From positions 1 to 64,000 of the forward strand of contig CAOKQZ010000007.1 in assembly GCA_948471055.1 (NCBI GenBank): a stretch of 64,000 bases of DNA, given 5' to 3'. Both the position numbers and the translations under genes were made by a program. Under the pieces are notes generated by a model that saw only the letters and a list, made by a program, of their open reading frames with translations, was not told the origin of the DNA and ran no database searches. This document shows, one piece after another, positions 53,425-62,102 of the stretch. The stretch comes from an uncultured Clostridium sp. (GTDB lineage Bacteria; Bacillota; Clostridia; TANB77; CAG-508). The first letter of the stretch is position 1, and the number at the start of each line of letters is the position of its first letter.

Positions 53425-53457
53425 ATACTGGAAGATTTTTAATTTTTCTTCCAGTAT
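53425..53457 (-). terminator. Hairpin terminator or attenuator in the lysis cluster
   Basis: A perfect 10-bp stem ATACTGGAAG/CTTCCAGTAT (53425-53434, 53448-53457) has TTAATTTTTTT after it on the minus strand. It lies between the holin-like gene and the 47-residue gene, so it may reduce endolysin expression. A second short dyad TACAAGAA/TTCTTGTA follows near 53466-53485. Confidence 0.6.
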
Positions 53458-53486
53458 CTTTAAATTACAAGAAATAAATTCTTGTA

Positions 53487-53684
53487 TTATTCTGTTATGT
53501 CATTTTTAGTTTTTTCATATTGTGTTCCAAAATAAAATCCTACTATTATTGAATAAACAGAAATAAACACTTCTGCAGATAAGTATTTACTTAATGCTAA
53601 ATAGCAAAATACAAATGTTGTTGCTATTGATATTATTGATTTTACATCAATTAATTTCGCAATTTTTTCTAAAAACTTTTTCAT
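53487..53684 (-). CDS. Holin-like membrane protein
   Basis: A 65-residue protein with a basic N-terminus (MKKFLEKIAKLIDVKSII) and two short hydrophobic segments (about 16-33 and 38-52). Small two-pass proteins like this next to an endolysin serve as holins that form the lysis pore. Confidence 0.7.
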   Translation of the reverse strand: MKKFLEKIAKLIDVKSIISIATTFVFCYLALSKYLSAEVFISVYSIIVGFYFGTQYEKTKNDITE

Positions 53685-53694
53685 ATAGAACCTC

Positions 53695-53988
53695 CTATTT
53701 TATTACTAATCCTATAATTGCTCCTACAACAGCACCTACTGCAGTTCCAATTATGGTAGTAATGACTTTATCCCAGTTTTTTGCTGGTTTTTCTTCTACT
53801 GCTTTTAATCTACTGTTCATATCATTTACATCTTCCCTAGTTGCTTTTGTTTCCATTGCTATTTCTTTTACCGCAATTGTTAATTCTTTAATTTCTCCTA
53901 TTTCACTTTCTAAACTGTCTATTCTATGATGAGCCGATTTTGCACTTTGATTTGCTTCAATTATCATTTGCATATATTTTTCATCCAT
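53695..53988 (-). CDS. XhlA-like prophage membrane protein
   Basis: A 97-residue protein. The first 65 residues form a coiled coil (SAHHRIDSLESEIGEIKELTIAVKEIAMETKATR); the end is a glycine/alanine-rich membrane helix (TTIIGTAVGAVVGAIIGLVIK). This is the layout of XhlA (hemolysin-like) proteins that help holins. It follows the tail-assembly-like gene by four bases. Confidence 0.75.
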   Translation of the reverse strand: MDEKYMQMIIEANQSAKSAHHRIDSLESEIGEIKELTIAVKEIAMETKATREDVNDMNSRLKAVEEKPAKNWDKVITTIIGTAVGAVVGAIIGLVIK

Positions 53989-53991
53989 AGA

Positions 53992-54504
53992 TTACTCCTC
54001 CTTATCTTTTGTTGGCCATAAAATGTTATATGGAAATCCCTCTTGTTTTGTAATATCTCTCAATTCTTGTCTATATTTTGCAATTTTCCCATTACATATA
54101 TCAGAAAACCCTTCAAAGAATTGTTTTAAACTAGATATTATATTAGTCATAGATAAGTCAGATGGTAGTTTTAGACCTAATCTATCAATGCACATTTCTT
54201 TATCTGTTTCAGCAAGTAATTCATTTCGTTTTGCTCTTACTTCTGCTGCTAACTGGTTATATTCCTCTTTTTTTGCAGTTTCTAACCATTTATGATAGTT
54301 ATTTTCAATTTGTTCTGATAGATTTTCTCTAAAATTTACATTCATTTTATACATATCATATGTATATTTTATTGATTTTTCTTCACTATCTAGTTGTGAG
54401 GCTTCTACTTCTTGAACATTATCAAAAAAAAGAACGGTACATTTTCCGTTCTCAATCTCGTTTATTTCAAATTTATTTGGCCTTTTTGAACTTTCTATTT
54501 GCAT
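53992..54504 (-). CDS. Prophage tail-associated protein, unknown family
   Basis: A 170-residue protein with VRAKRNELLAETDKEM in the middle, reminiscent of tail-fibre assembly or DUF4376-like proteins in tail modules, and a helical C-terminus. It overlaps the reverse transcriptase gene by 32 bases, so it is in the retroelement operon. It is not an Avd: no basic four-helix-barrel pattern is seen and the length is greater. Confidence 0.55.
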   Translation of the reverse strand: MQIESSKRPNKFEINEIENGKCTVLFFDNVQEVEASQLDSEEKSIKYTYDMYKMNVNFRENLSEQIENNYHKWLETAKKEEYNQLAAEVRAKRNELLAETDKEMCIDRLGLKLPSDLSMTNIISSLKQFFEGFSDICNGKIAKYRQELRDITKQEGFPYNILWPTKDKEE

Positions 54505-55528
54505 AACTAACCACTCCTTTTAATTCATTTATATTTATATATGGTTTTATATATCTTTGTGTAAAATTATAACTATTGCAATGTTTAAGCCAACCATAAT
54601 AACTTATCATTGCTGATGCATCTGTTAGTGTCACTTTCTTTTTTTTATAAATTCTTTTTGCTCTTCTTTTTATCCTTAAGAAATTTCCCCTTCTTAATGT
54701 TGTATAACCTCTATAAAATCGATATCCTATAAAGTCCACAGGTCTACTATCTACTTTAAACAATTGCCAGTTTTCCTTTAGCTTAAGTTTTTCTTTTTTT
54801 AAATATTCCTCTATCTTTTCTTTTACTTTTCTTAATTCTTTTTTATTCCTATGGAAAAGGAGCATATCATCCATATATCGTAAATAGTATGGAACCTTTA
54901 ATTCTTCCTTTATATAATGATCTAAGTTTTGTAAATAAAAATTAGCGAACCATTGACTCGTATAATTACCAATAGGAAGACCCGTTTCACTACTATCTAT
55001 AATTTTATCTATTAAATCTAATGTATCTCTGTCTTTAATAACTCTTAGGAATTTTCTTTTCATAGTTTCTTTATCTATTGAAGGATAAAACTTTTTTACA
55101 TCTAGTTTAAGTGCATATTTAGTATTTTTTCTATCTCTAACTAATGTCTTTTTTATATATTTTGCTCCATAATGAATTCCTCGTTCTGGTATAGATGCAC
55201 ATGTATAATCATACAACCCTCTTTCTATTATTGGTTGTATTTGTTGCATTAATGCCCAATGAATAATTTGGTCTGGATAAAATTGTGGTTTGTAAATTAT
55301 TCTTTCTTTTTTTCTTACCCCATCATGTATTAACATTTTTATATATGGACTTGGTTTATAGTTTTTGTTTATGAGCATATCATATATTTCATTAACATAG
55401 AAATTCATATCATCTAATATTTTTATAACACTTTTTCTGTTCTTTTTCCCTTTTGAAGCATTTAGAATAGCTTGTCTTATATTTTCTTTCTTAGTTATTT
55501 TTTCGTATATATTTCCTACTCTTTTCAT
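54473..55528 (-). CDS. Diversity-generating retroelement reverse transcriptase
   Basis: A 351-residue reverse transcriptase. The catalytic YMDD stands in LRYMDDMLLFHRNK; a preceding motif KLDVKKFYPSID supplies the first aspartate. The motif-4 signature is GLPIGNYTSQWFANFYLQNLD, i.e. the IGxxxSQ form peculiar to diversity-generating retroelements rather than QGxxxSP. DFIGYRFYRG near the end is the thumb region. It copies the template RNA from 55656-55766 with adenine errors and feeds the cDNA into the variable repeat at 55917-56027. Order variable gene - template - reverse transcriptase, all on the same strand, is canonical. No group II intron maturase domain is present. Confidence 0.95.
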   Translation of the reverse strand: MKRVGNIYEKITKKENIRQAILNASKGKKNRKSVIKILDDMNFYVNEIYDMLINKNYKPSPYIKMLIHDGVRKKERIIYKPQFYPDQIIHWALMQQIQPIIERGLYDYTCASIPERGIHYGAKYIKKTLVRDRKNTKYALKLDVKKFYPSIDKETMKRKFLRVIKDRDTLDLIDKIIDSSETGLPIGNYTSQWFANFYLQNLDHYIKEELKVPYYLRYMDDMLLFHRNKKELRKVKEKIEEYLKKEKLKLKENWQLFKVDSRPVDFIGYRFYRGYTTLRRGNFLRIKRRAKRIYKKKKVTLTDASAMISYYGWLKHCNSYNFTQRYIKPYININELKGVVSYANRKFKKAK

Positions 55529-55655
55529 GTTTTTCTCCTGGTATTCTTATTTTTGTCTATCGGCTTTTCACTTAAAGGAAGCTACTAGGTCAATCCAGTT
55601 TCGACATTATTTTTAGCAAGCGCTATGGAAAGTGATGTGTAATATAATTTAAAAA

Positions 55656-55766
55656 TAAGTAGGCGAGCCCCGTAATTCCAGTTCGCATTAGAAGAAGCAT
55701 TGTTCAAATTCCAATAGAAAAGCCCATCTTTCGTGCTATTGTTCAGATTACCACCAACAAAAGCAA
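55656..55766 (-). repeat. Template repeat (TR) of the retroelement
   Basis: A 111-bp non-coding segment aligns without gaps to 55917-56027. Of 28 adenines on the sense (minus) strand, 15 differ in the variable repeat; all 83 other bases are identical. The template translates as LNNSTKDGLFYWNLNN and ASSNANWNYGARLL, i.e. AAT codons at the positions to be varied. The stretch 55529-55905 around it holds no gene; it probably supplies the template RNA. A 66-codon frame over it is not considered a protein. Confidence 0.95.
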
Positions 55767-55872
55767 AAAAGTAAAAAAAGCACAATTACGGGATCGCACA
55801 CACCAAATCCCCTGTAGATATTATATATACTATTTTTTAATAATTTAACTATTCTAGATTTCAGTTATTTTT

Positions 55873-55894
55873 ATGGGAGGCTGGCCGCCCCCAT
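55873..55894. repeat. GC-rich inverted repeat just after the variable repeat
   Basis: The 22-bp imperfect dyad with ATGGG and CCCAT arms and a GGC/GCC centre begins 12 bases after the variable gene's stop, in a GC-rich patch that is exceptional in this window. Several retroelements need a short hairpin or cruciform in this place for homing. Confidence 0.55.
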
Positions 55895-55905
55895 ACCCCC
55901 GCTTA

Positions 55906-57705
55906 TTACTGGTATTTAAGAAGGCGAGCCCCGTAAGCCCAGTTCGCAGTAGAAGAAGCATAGTTCAAAGCCCAAGAGAAAAGCCCACCTGCCGTGCTAA
56001 CGTTCAGAAAACCACCAACAAAAGCAATTCTGTTTCCTGTGCTACTCCAGTAATAGTCACAAGTTCCAGTTCCACTACTTCCATTTGCTTCAATAGGTAA
56101 TGCAATTTCTGGATGTTCCTCATCATATCCTAATTTACTTGTATATACATCTGATGTTTGTAAGTTAGTATATCCTATTGCTTTATATGGTGCTACGAAT
56201 TTATCAGATGCATATTGAGTTGGATCATCGCATATATAAGCAACATAATCTTTTATATTTAATCCATCTACTGCAGTCCATAAGTTTCCAAATATATTTT
56301 CAATTCCCCTATATATCATAGAGTGATATCCATCATTTAGTAAACATCCAGATTTCATTCCTAGTGAATCACAATCTCCTGTCCTTTGTGCTATTCCAAA
56401 TATATAATTTCCTACAGCAATATTTACTTTTGCACCATCAAAATAAACAGCTTTACCATTAACACTTCCATTTGAATAATCTTCTATCTTAGTTACTGTT
56501 CTTTCAGTAGCAATGGACATATTTCCCCATTCTGTACCAATAGAAACTGTCCTTCCTACACATAAATTTGTAGAAGCAACTACAATTCTATTAACATTTG
56601 ACTCTGCAAGTATAGCAGCTGAGTTTTGTTGTACTGACACTCCATTTCCTAATTTACTTTGAGAATTATAATCAGCATATTCTACTAAATATAATAATTG
56701 TAATATAAAGTATCTAGTATCCATTTGACAAAATCCATCTCCGACACCTGTTGCTAATGTTCTAAATGCTGCAATTGTTTTATTGTATGCTGGTATTGTT
56801 CCACTATAACTATGTGCTTTTCCATCTGTATCTACACTTATACCATATCTACCTACTGAGAATTCTCTACTATGTTTATATCCTGCTCTATTATAATCAG
56901 ATATATAAATATATTCGTAGTCTCCTTTGACTTCTCTTTTATACCAAAATTCTGGTATTCTTGTAAGAACCTCTCCATTTGAACCATCAAATTTAAATCC
57001 TGGTTCTCCATAATATGCTGTTATTTTTTTATTTGTAGTATCATAATTATATGTAATAATATCTGACCATGGATATATATTGTCAAAATCATTTTGAACT
57101 TCATCACCATTTTTTGTAGCATTTGCTACAAGTCCTATATTATCGCATATTCTTTCCCATTTAGATAATACATTATCTACTATTTTTCTTCTAACACCAT
57201 AATTTTTACCTACAAATTCTCTTGCTTCACTTATAGCATCGTTTAATTCTTTTTCAGTTACATATATTTGCGTATCATCTAATGTTATTGTAACATTACT
57301 AGCATTATCAACTACAACATTTATTTGTATATGTTTTTCTATTTTTTCTGCAATAGAATTATTTATGTATTCTGCTGTATTGCCTGCATTTGTATATGCA
57401 TACAATATTTTATTTTTTGTATCTGGATCTATTGCAAATAGTCCGATTTCTCTAAAATTAAAAGCATTTGGTGCATCTGTATTTTTAAACATAAAAGATA
57501 CACTTGCCTGTGTATCTTGTGTTATTTCTACTTTTGAAATTTCGCATTCTAGCACTTTTGTTGTTAATGCCGTTTTATCTGCAGCATTTCCAGTTAATGC
57601 TCCACTACCTATTTCAGCATGGTCAAATATGATTTTTTTACCTTGTAGTGTTTTTGCAGCTAATAAGGCACCTTGTTTTGTTATATAAACTTTTTCAAAG
57701 CCCAT
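55906..57705 (-). CDS. Prophage tail protein diversified by the retroelement
   Basis: A 599-residue protein. The N-terminus (about 1-160) is a tail-fibre/collar attachment domain (KVYITKQGALLAAKTLQGKKI; FNFREIGLFAID). The C-terminal half resembles C-type-lectin/formylglycine-like folds used by retroelement targets, with CDYYWSSTGNRIAFVGG. The last 40 residues (560-597) are the variable repeat, LNVSTAGGLFSWALNY and ASSTANWAYGARLL, at the expected surface of the lectin fold. It is the likely receptor-binding protein of the phage. It follows the XkdU-like gene by 13 bases. Confidence 0.9.
   Translation of the reverse strand: MGFEKVYITKQGALLAAKTLQGKKIIFDHAEIGSGALTGNAADKTALTTKVLECEISKVEITQDTQASVSFMFKNTDAPNAFNFREIGLFAIDPDTKNKILYAYTNAGNTAEYINNSIAEKIEKHIQINVVVDNASNVTITLDDTQIYVTEKELNDAISEAREFVGKNYGVRRKIVDNVLSKWERICDNIGLVANATKNGDEVQNDFDNIYPWSDIITYNYDTTNKKITAYYGEPGFKFDGSNGEVLTRIPEFWYKREVKGDYEYIYISDYNRAGYKHSREFSVGRYGISVDTDGKAHSYSGTIPAYNKTIAAFRTLATGVGDGFCQMDTRYFILQLLYLVEYADYNSQSKLGNGVSVQQNSAAILAESNVNRIVVASTNLCVGRTVSIGTEWGNMSIATERTVTKIEDYSNGSVNGKAVYFDGAKVNIAVGNYIFGIAQRTGDCDSLGMKSGCLLNDGYHSMIYRGIENIFGNLWTAVDGLNIKDYVAYICDDPTQYASDKFVAPYKAIGYTNLQTSDVYTSKLGYDEEHPEIALPIEANGSSGTGTCDYYWSSTGNRIAFVGGFLNVSTAGGLFSWALNYASSTANWAYGARLLKYQ
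55917..56027 (-). repeat. Variable repeat (VR) of the retroelement
   Basis: The copy of the template repeat at the 3' end of the tail gene. Changes against the template on the sense strand: AAT to TTT, GTT, GCT (twice), TAT and ACT; AAA to GCA; GAT to GGT; TAT to TCT; CTA to CTT. All affect adenines only. The final GC-rich TACGGGGCTCGCC is unchanged and probably acts as the initiation site of mutagenic homing. Confidence 0.95.
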
Positions 57706-57718
57706 ATTCTTATCCCTC

Positions 57719-58402
57719 CTAAATTATTATATAATCTTGTCTTGAAACTTTTGAACCAGTTTCAGTATTTAAATCTATATTGCTATTTTCTATTATTGCA
57801 TCTCTATTTGGTAGTAAATTAACATACTCTTTATTAATAACATTAATACCTATATTATTATTTTCATTTATTTTTAGATCTTCGATTCTTTCAAATGCTA
57901 CAGCATTTAAATTTATATAATCTTGTCTTGATATTGCTGCACCTACAAATTCATTTATTTTTGTTTCTAGTTGATAATCTAATTGTATATTTGCTGGAAT
58001 TTGTTTTACTAAATTTGATTTTAACATTTCTGCTGCTTCAGTATATTCTAGATTAATTGTTATATGTAATTCATATCCGTTTGCTACTAATTTATAATTT
58101 TCTTCTCCTATTGATTCATTTAATGTATTTATTAACCATCTTAATGTATATGGCACTCTGTTATTTATTTTAAACAGTATATTCATTCTTCTTGCTTCTA
58201 TTGTTTCTGCTTCATTTGTTATATTATATATTTTTTCATATCTTTTTAATCCATATGATCTTGCTGTTTTCACTATTACTTCTCTTAGCATTGTATTTAT
58301 TGAATATCTCATATTTTCTACTTCTATATCTTCAGCATCAAATATTTTGTTAAATTCTAATACATTTTTTAAATATGGTGGCATATATTCAACTAATTTC
58401 AT
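57719..58402 (-). CDS. Baseplate protein, YmfQ/XkdU-like (DUF2313)
   Basis: A 227-residue protein starting MKLVEYMPPYLKNVLEFNKIFDAE, with the LREVIVKTARSYGLKRYEKIYNI and ARRMNILFKINNRVPYTLRWL segments of the DUF2313 family. It overlaps the baseplate J gene by four bases. In PBSX-like phages it lies between XkdT and the tail fibre and links baseplate to fibre. Confidence 0.85.
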   Translation of the reverse strand: MKLVEYMPPYLKNVLEFNKIFDAEDIEVENMRYSINTMLREVIVKTARSYGLKRYEKIYNITNEAETIEARRMNILFKINNRVPYTLRWLINTLNESIGEENYKLVANGYELHITINLEYTEAAEMLKSNLVKQIPANIQLDYQLETKINEFVGAAISRQDYINLNAVAFERIEDLKINENNNIGINVINKEYVNLLPNRDAIIENSNIDLNTETGSKVSRQDYIII

Positions 58403-59505
58403 ATAAATGTCACCTCTTTCAATGTAGGAATTTCAAATTTCTGTAATTCTACATTAGATGTTTTATTATTTATAGTAGTATTAGAAACATCAATTACACC
58501 ATCTGCATTTAATATTATTGTATCAATTTGAGATTTTCTTATTATTATAGTATCTGAATCTTCCCAACCTTTTTTTAATTGCAAGAAATAATCATTAATT
58601 AGTTCTATTATTTGTTCTTTTACATTAGGCATAGATGCAGTTTCTGATATCGTAACATGAGTAATTATAGAAATATCAACTTCAGTTACTGTATCTGTAG
58701 TAACAATATGTCCAATAGGTGCAATTCCTAATCCCTCATCAGATAAATCTGGACATATTTCATTTTGTACCTTTTCAATTAGTACATTAGATGCTTTATT
58801 ATAATTACTATCTAGAATCGTCAATTTTACTGTTCCTGGTCCATTCCATATTGGAGTTACTTTAACTGCTCCTACCCCTGCAATTTCTTTAGTTTTATTT
58901 TGATAGTCGACAACATTGCCACCAAAGCCTTGTTCACTTGTAGTTTCATAATATCTATTCCTTAATGCTTCATCACTTTCTTCATCTTCTCCTGGAATTA
59001 AAATATCTGTCAATTCTGCTTTGGCCAATCCATCAATATAATTAACTGGAATCATTGTACCTATATAATTATTTCCTATTGTACCTGCAGTTTCACATTC
59101 CATTTTATAAATACCATCTTCTATCTTTTCTATTGCTTTATATATTACATCCTCTATTGTAAATCTTTCTCCAATATTTATATTAAATAAACTATTATTT
59201 TCATCATAGAAAGTTCCCTTCTTTATTGCATATGTTGCTTCATTTCTTGTAAGTCCAACTTGATTTGCTAATTTATCTAAATATTCATCTACTGCAGTAT
59301 CTACGAAGACAAGATCAATATTATTTTTCAACAAAATATACATCTGTGCTAATTCAGCAGCTGCTGGTGCTATTGCATTGTAAATAATGCTTCCCTCTCT
59401 TTTATCTATCTGAATTGGTACTCGATCTAACATTCTTTGTAAAATAGTTTCATAATCAAAATATTCATCTAAATCTTCAACTTCATTTATATTATCTATT
59501 TCCAT
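58399..59505 (-). CDS. Baseplate J-like protein (XkdT)
   Basis: A 368-residue protein with EGSIIYNAIAPAAAELAQMYI and LDKLANQVGLTRNEATYA, the baseplate_J start, and TSEQGFGGNVVDYQNKTKEIAGVGAVKVTPIWNGPGTVKLTILD in the core (consensus of the family). It forms the wedge of the contractile tail's baseplate. Confidence 0.92.
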   Translation of the reverse strand: MEIDNINEVEDLDEYFDYETILQRMLDRVPIQIDKREGSIIYNAIAPAAAELAQMYILLKNNIDLVFVDTAVDEYLDKLANQVGLTRNEATYAIKKGTFYDENNSLFNINIGERFTIEDVIYKAIEKIEDGIYKMECETAGTIGNNYIGTMIPVNYIDGLAKAELTDILIPGEDEESDEALRNRYYETTSEQGFGGNVVDYQNKTKEIAGVGAVKVTPIWNGPGTVKLTILDSNYNKASNVLIEKVQNEICPDLSDEGLGIAPIGHIVTTDTVTEVDISIITHVTISETASMPNVKEQIIELINDYFLQLKKGWEDSDTIIIRKSQIDTIILNADGVIDVSNTTINNKTSNVELQKFEIPTLKEVTFI

Positions 59506-59506
59506 T

Positions 59507-59911
59507 TTAAATACTCACCACCTTCTCGGACTCAATTTCTCCAACAGTTGTTATTACTTTAAACTTTGCAATTATTGAATTTTTATTAACTTCAAATTCA
59601 AAATTATTTACTTCTGTTATTCTAGTATCTTGTAGTAATGCTTCTGTAATTACTCTCTCGAGTTCAGGAATAACAAATGTTGTGTTTTCTCCAATTAAAT
59701 GCTTCAGTTCAATTCCGTAATTCCAACTATAAACAAGGTGTTCAAATCTTTCCGTATTTAAGATGCAATATATTGCTTGTTTCATAGCTTCGATTCCATC
59801 ACAGAAATTTGATATAGTATTCTTTTCTATATTTAAATAGAATGTTTTACTTGTTTGCTCTGTTACTTCCTCTATATTGTTTAACAATATATCATCTGTA
59901 TTAGGTGTCAT
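59507..59911 (-). CDS. Baseplate protein, XkdS-like (DUF2634)
   Basis: A 134-residue protein with the gp25-like pattern FCDGIEAMKQAIYCILNTERFEHLVYSWNYGIELKHLIG. Such proteins form the baseplate wedge beside XkdT. The gene ends one base before the XkdT gene. Confidence 0.88.
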   Translation of the reverse strand: MTPNTDDILLNNIEEVTEQTSKTFYLNIEKNTISNFCDGIEAMKQAIYCILNTERFEHLVYSWNYGIELKHLIGENTTFVIPELERVITEALLQDTRITEVNNFEFEVNKNSIIAKFKVITTVGEIESEKVVSI

Positions 59912-59929
59912 CTTTTTACCACCTTTCTT

Positions 59930-60424
59930 TTAAAATTTATCTATAACAATAAAGTTATTTCCACCCTGTTGTTGTAGTAAAATAACATTGTCATTTAATT
60001 TTAATCCATTATGAATAGTAATTTGTTTTCTACCACTTATTGAATGTTCATGTGTTAAATTTATATTCTTTTGTTCCACACTCATATTATTGCTAACTTC
60101 ATTATTTATAGAAACTGAGATATTATCTGGATTTGGATTTACTATTGCTGTTGATGTTACAGAAAAATCTCCACTCAATGTATGGCTATGATTGGCATTC
60201 AAAGATTTGCTTTCTGTATTCCATTCCACACTAACATCTACAGTATAATCTTTTACATTTTTAGTAAGAACTAAAAATTCTTTTGTTAATTTTAATTTTT
60301 GTTCCACTGTTATTTCAAGTGGATTTATATTTGTTACTATTCCAAATAAAACAGAAGTAGGGGCACTTGCATCATTTGCCCCTACTGCCATTCTTTTTAT
60401 TATTTCACTTAATGAGCTTCCCAT
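59930..60424 (-). CDS. Baseplate/tail protein, XkdR-like (DUF2577)
   Basis: A 164-residue protein: SEIIKRMAVGANDASAPTSVLFGIVTNINPLEITVEQKLKLTKEFL is the standard DUF2577 start. It lies between the XkdQ-like and XkdS-like genes, the order known from PBSX. Confidence 0.85.
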   Translation of the reverse strand: MGSSLSEIIKRMAVGANDASAPTSVLFGIVTNINPLEITVEQKLKLTKEFLVLTKNVKDYTVDVSVEWNTESKSLNANHSHTLSGDFSVTSTAIVNPNPDNISVSINNEVSNNMSVEQKNINLTHEHSISGRKQITIHNGLKLNDNVILLQQQGGNNFIVIDKF

Positions 60425-60437
60425 TAACTTTACCTCC

Positions 60438-61400
60438 TTATTGAGATATAAAGTTTTGTCCTCTTAATGTTAAATCCATAAAATGTTCTCCATTTTTAAA
60501 TTTATGTTTTGCTTTTTCTACTAACATAAAAGTTTTTATCTTAACATCACCTAAATCTAAATTAACTATAATGAGAGAGCCTCCTCTAACTCTTATATCT
60601 CCAAGTGCATTTTTTATTTCCAAACTTCTAGTCTTTTGATTATACAAATCTAGTAATGCTCTTGCCTTTACTGCTCCATTTGTTTTTTCATCAATTGTAT
60701 CAAAATATTGCAATACTCCCCATTTTTCAATATTGCTTGAGTCTTTTGCAATGTATATTTCTCTTTTACCTGTCTCAGAATTATCATATGTTAATTTAAT
60801 TTGGTTATATGTATCAGAATCAATTGAACTTTCATAATCATAGTTTTCTCCGGTTTCTTCATCTATTACTAATCCTACTTTCATTCTTTCTAGATTCTTT
60901 AAACATAACTTTCCAAAATCATCATATAACACATACATTTCTTTTCTATTTCTAATTGTTTCATCTAACGCATTCAATATCATATCAAATAATTCTTGAT
61001 TACTTTCAGCTTTTTTCGCTATAACATAACCTGTATTTTCTAATATTCCTACATTTAATTGATATTCATTTGCAATCATTTTAACAAGTTCATCAGCCCT
61101 TTTGTTTGTGTATGTTTTAGTATCTTTATTTTTTAAATATCTTAATTGGTCATATGCAGTTGTTGTTATTACTTTCTCTTTATCTCTTTTCTTTTTAAAA
61201 ACAAAACCATAAAACAAATTTGTATTATCAACTTTAAATGCTACTGGATTACCTTCCTCAAAATTTATAATATTATCCTTTATAATTTTAAATTCTAGTT
61301 TTCCTGCTGCACCTTTTCTTTCTGTGGTCCATGTAATTTCATCTTTTACCACAGGCTCATATACTGTATTTCCATTTTGAATTAATAATTGTTGACTCAT
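60438..61400 (-). CDS. Baseplate hub protein, XkdQ/YqbQ-like
   Basis: A 320-residue protein starting MSQQLLIQNGNTVYEPVVKDEITWTTERKGAAGKLEFKI, with a late-control/gpD-like hub fold and the AKHKFKNGEHFMDLTLRG end of the family. It should form the hub of the tail spike complex. Confidence 0.88.
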   Translation of the reverse strand: MSQQLLIQNGNTVYEPVVKDEITWTTERKGAAGKLEFKIIKDNIINFEEGNPVAFKVDNTNLFYGFVFKKKRDKEKVITTTAYDQLRYLKNKDTKTYTNKRADELVKMIANEYQLNVGILENTGYVIAKKAESNQELFDMILNALDETIRNRKEMYVLYDDFGKLCLKNLERMKVGLVIDEETGENYDYESSIDSDTYNQIKLTYDNSETGKREIYIAKDSSNIEKWGVLQYFDTIDEKTNGAVKARALLDLYNQKTRSLEIKNALGDIRVRGGSLIIVNLDLGDVKIKTFMLVEKAKHKFKNGEHFMDLTLRGQNFISQ

Positions 61401-61409
61401 CTCATCCTC

Positions 61410-62090
61410 CTATGCTGGAATCCATAAAACTTGATTTGGATATATTAAATTAGGGTTTTTTATTTTATCACGATTAGCATTAAATATTGTTGTATATTTA
61501 CTTCCATTTCCATAAAATCTTTTTGCTATATTCCATAAGCAATCTCCTCGTTTTACAGTATAATTTTGTCCACTTGGCTTTGCTGGTGCAGTTGCTGTAT
61601 TATTTGTAGTAACTGTTCTTGTCACTACTGGTGGCTTGTATTGTTTGATGGTAACTTTTACTGTTTTTGTTGAATATTCTCTATATTGTTTTAATTTTAT
61701 CTTTACCTTAATATCAAAACCTTCTTCAGTAGTATCTGTTATAGTATAATCTTCTAATGCTACTTTCATATTTGTATCAAATATGTTTTTACCATTTGGA
61801 AATTTTCTTACAACTATAAATTGAAAAGCAGATTTATTTACTTTCAACTTTTCTAAAATTCCCAAATAATACTTAGCATTTTGAAAATTATTATTATACA
61901 TAGCAAATGGATATTTTGTATTTGGAAGTATTACTTCAAACTCAATGCTTGTTAAACCTGGATTTTTTAAAACATTAATCTCTGTATTATTTATCAAATC
62001 ATATGTTTTATTTTTATTACTAATTTTTAATTCAAGTTTTTTAGGAGGAATAGGAAGAAGCACATTTCCTAAATAAAAATAATATGCCAT
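61410..62090 (-). CDS. LysM-containing tail protein, XkdP-like
   Basis: A 226-residue protein. The N-terminal 150 residues form a tail domain; the C-terminus is a LysM domain (YTVKRGDCLWNIAKRFYGNGSKYTTIFNANRD then LIYPNQVLWIPA) that binds peptidoglycan. It probably joins the tail tube tip to the cell wall or chaperones the tape measure. Confidence 0.9.
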   Translation of the reverse strand: MAYYFYLGNVLLPIPPKKLELKISNKNKTYDLINNTEINVLKNPGLTSIEFEVILPNTKYPFAMYNNNFQNAKYYLGILEKLKVNKSAFQFIVVRKFPNGKNIFDTNMKVALEDYTITDTTEEGFDIKVKIKLKQYREYSTKTVKVTIKQYKPPVVTRTVTTNNTATAPAKPSGQNYTVKRGDCLWNIAKRFYGNGSKYTTIFNANRDKIKNPNLIYPNQVLWIPA

Positions 62091-62102
62091 AATCTCCTCC
62101 TT

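Noticed and set aside
53992..54504. The 170-residue protein as Avd
   Set aside because: It is longer than Avd, is not strongly basic, and resembles tail-assembly proteins instead.
54473..55528. Reverse transcriptase as a group II intron or Abi/retron enzyme
   Set aside because: It has the IGxxxSQ motif, lacks maturase and endonuclease parts, and has a perfect template/variable pair beside it.
55585..55785. A 66-codon frame over the template repeat as a protein gene
   Set aside because: It has no good ribosome site and its similarity to the tail protein is fully explained by the template/variable relation. It is the non-coding template.
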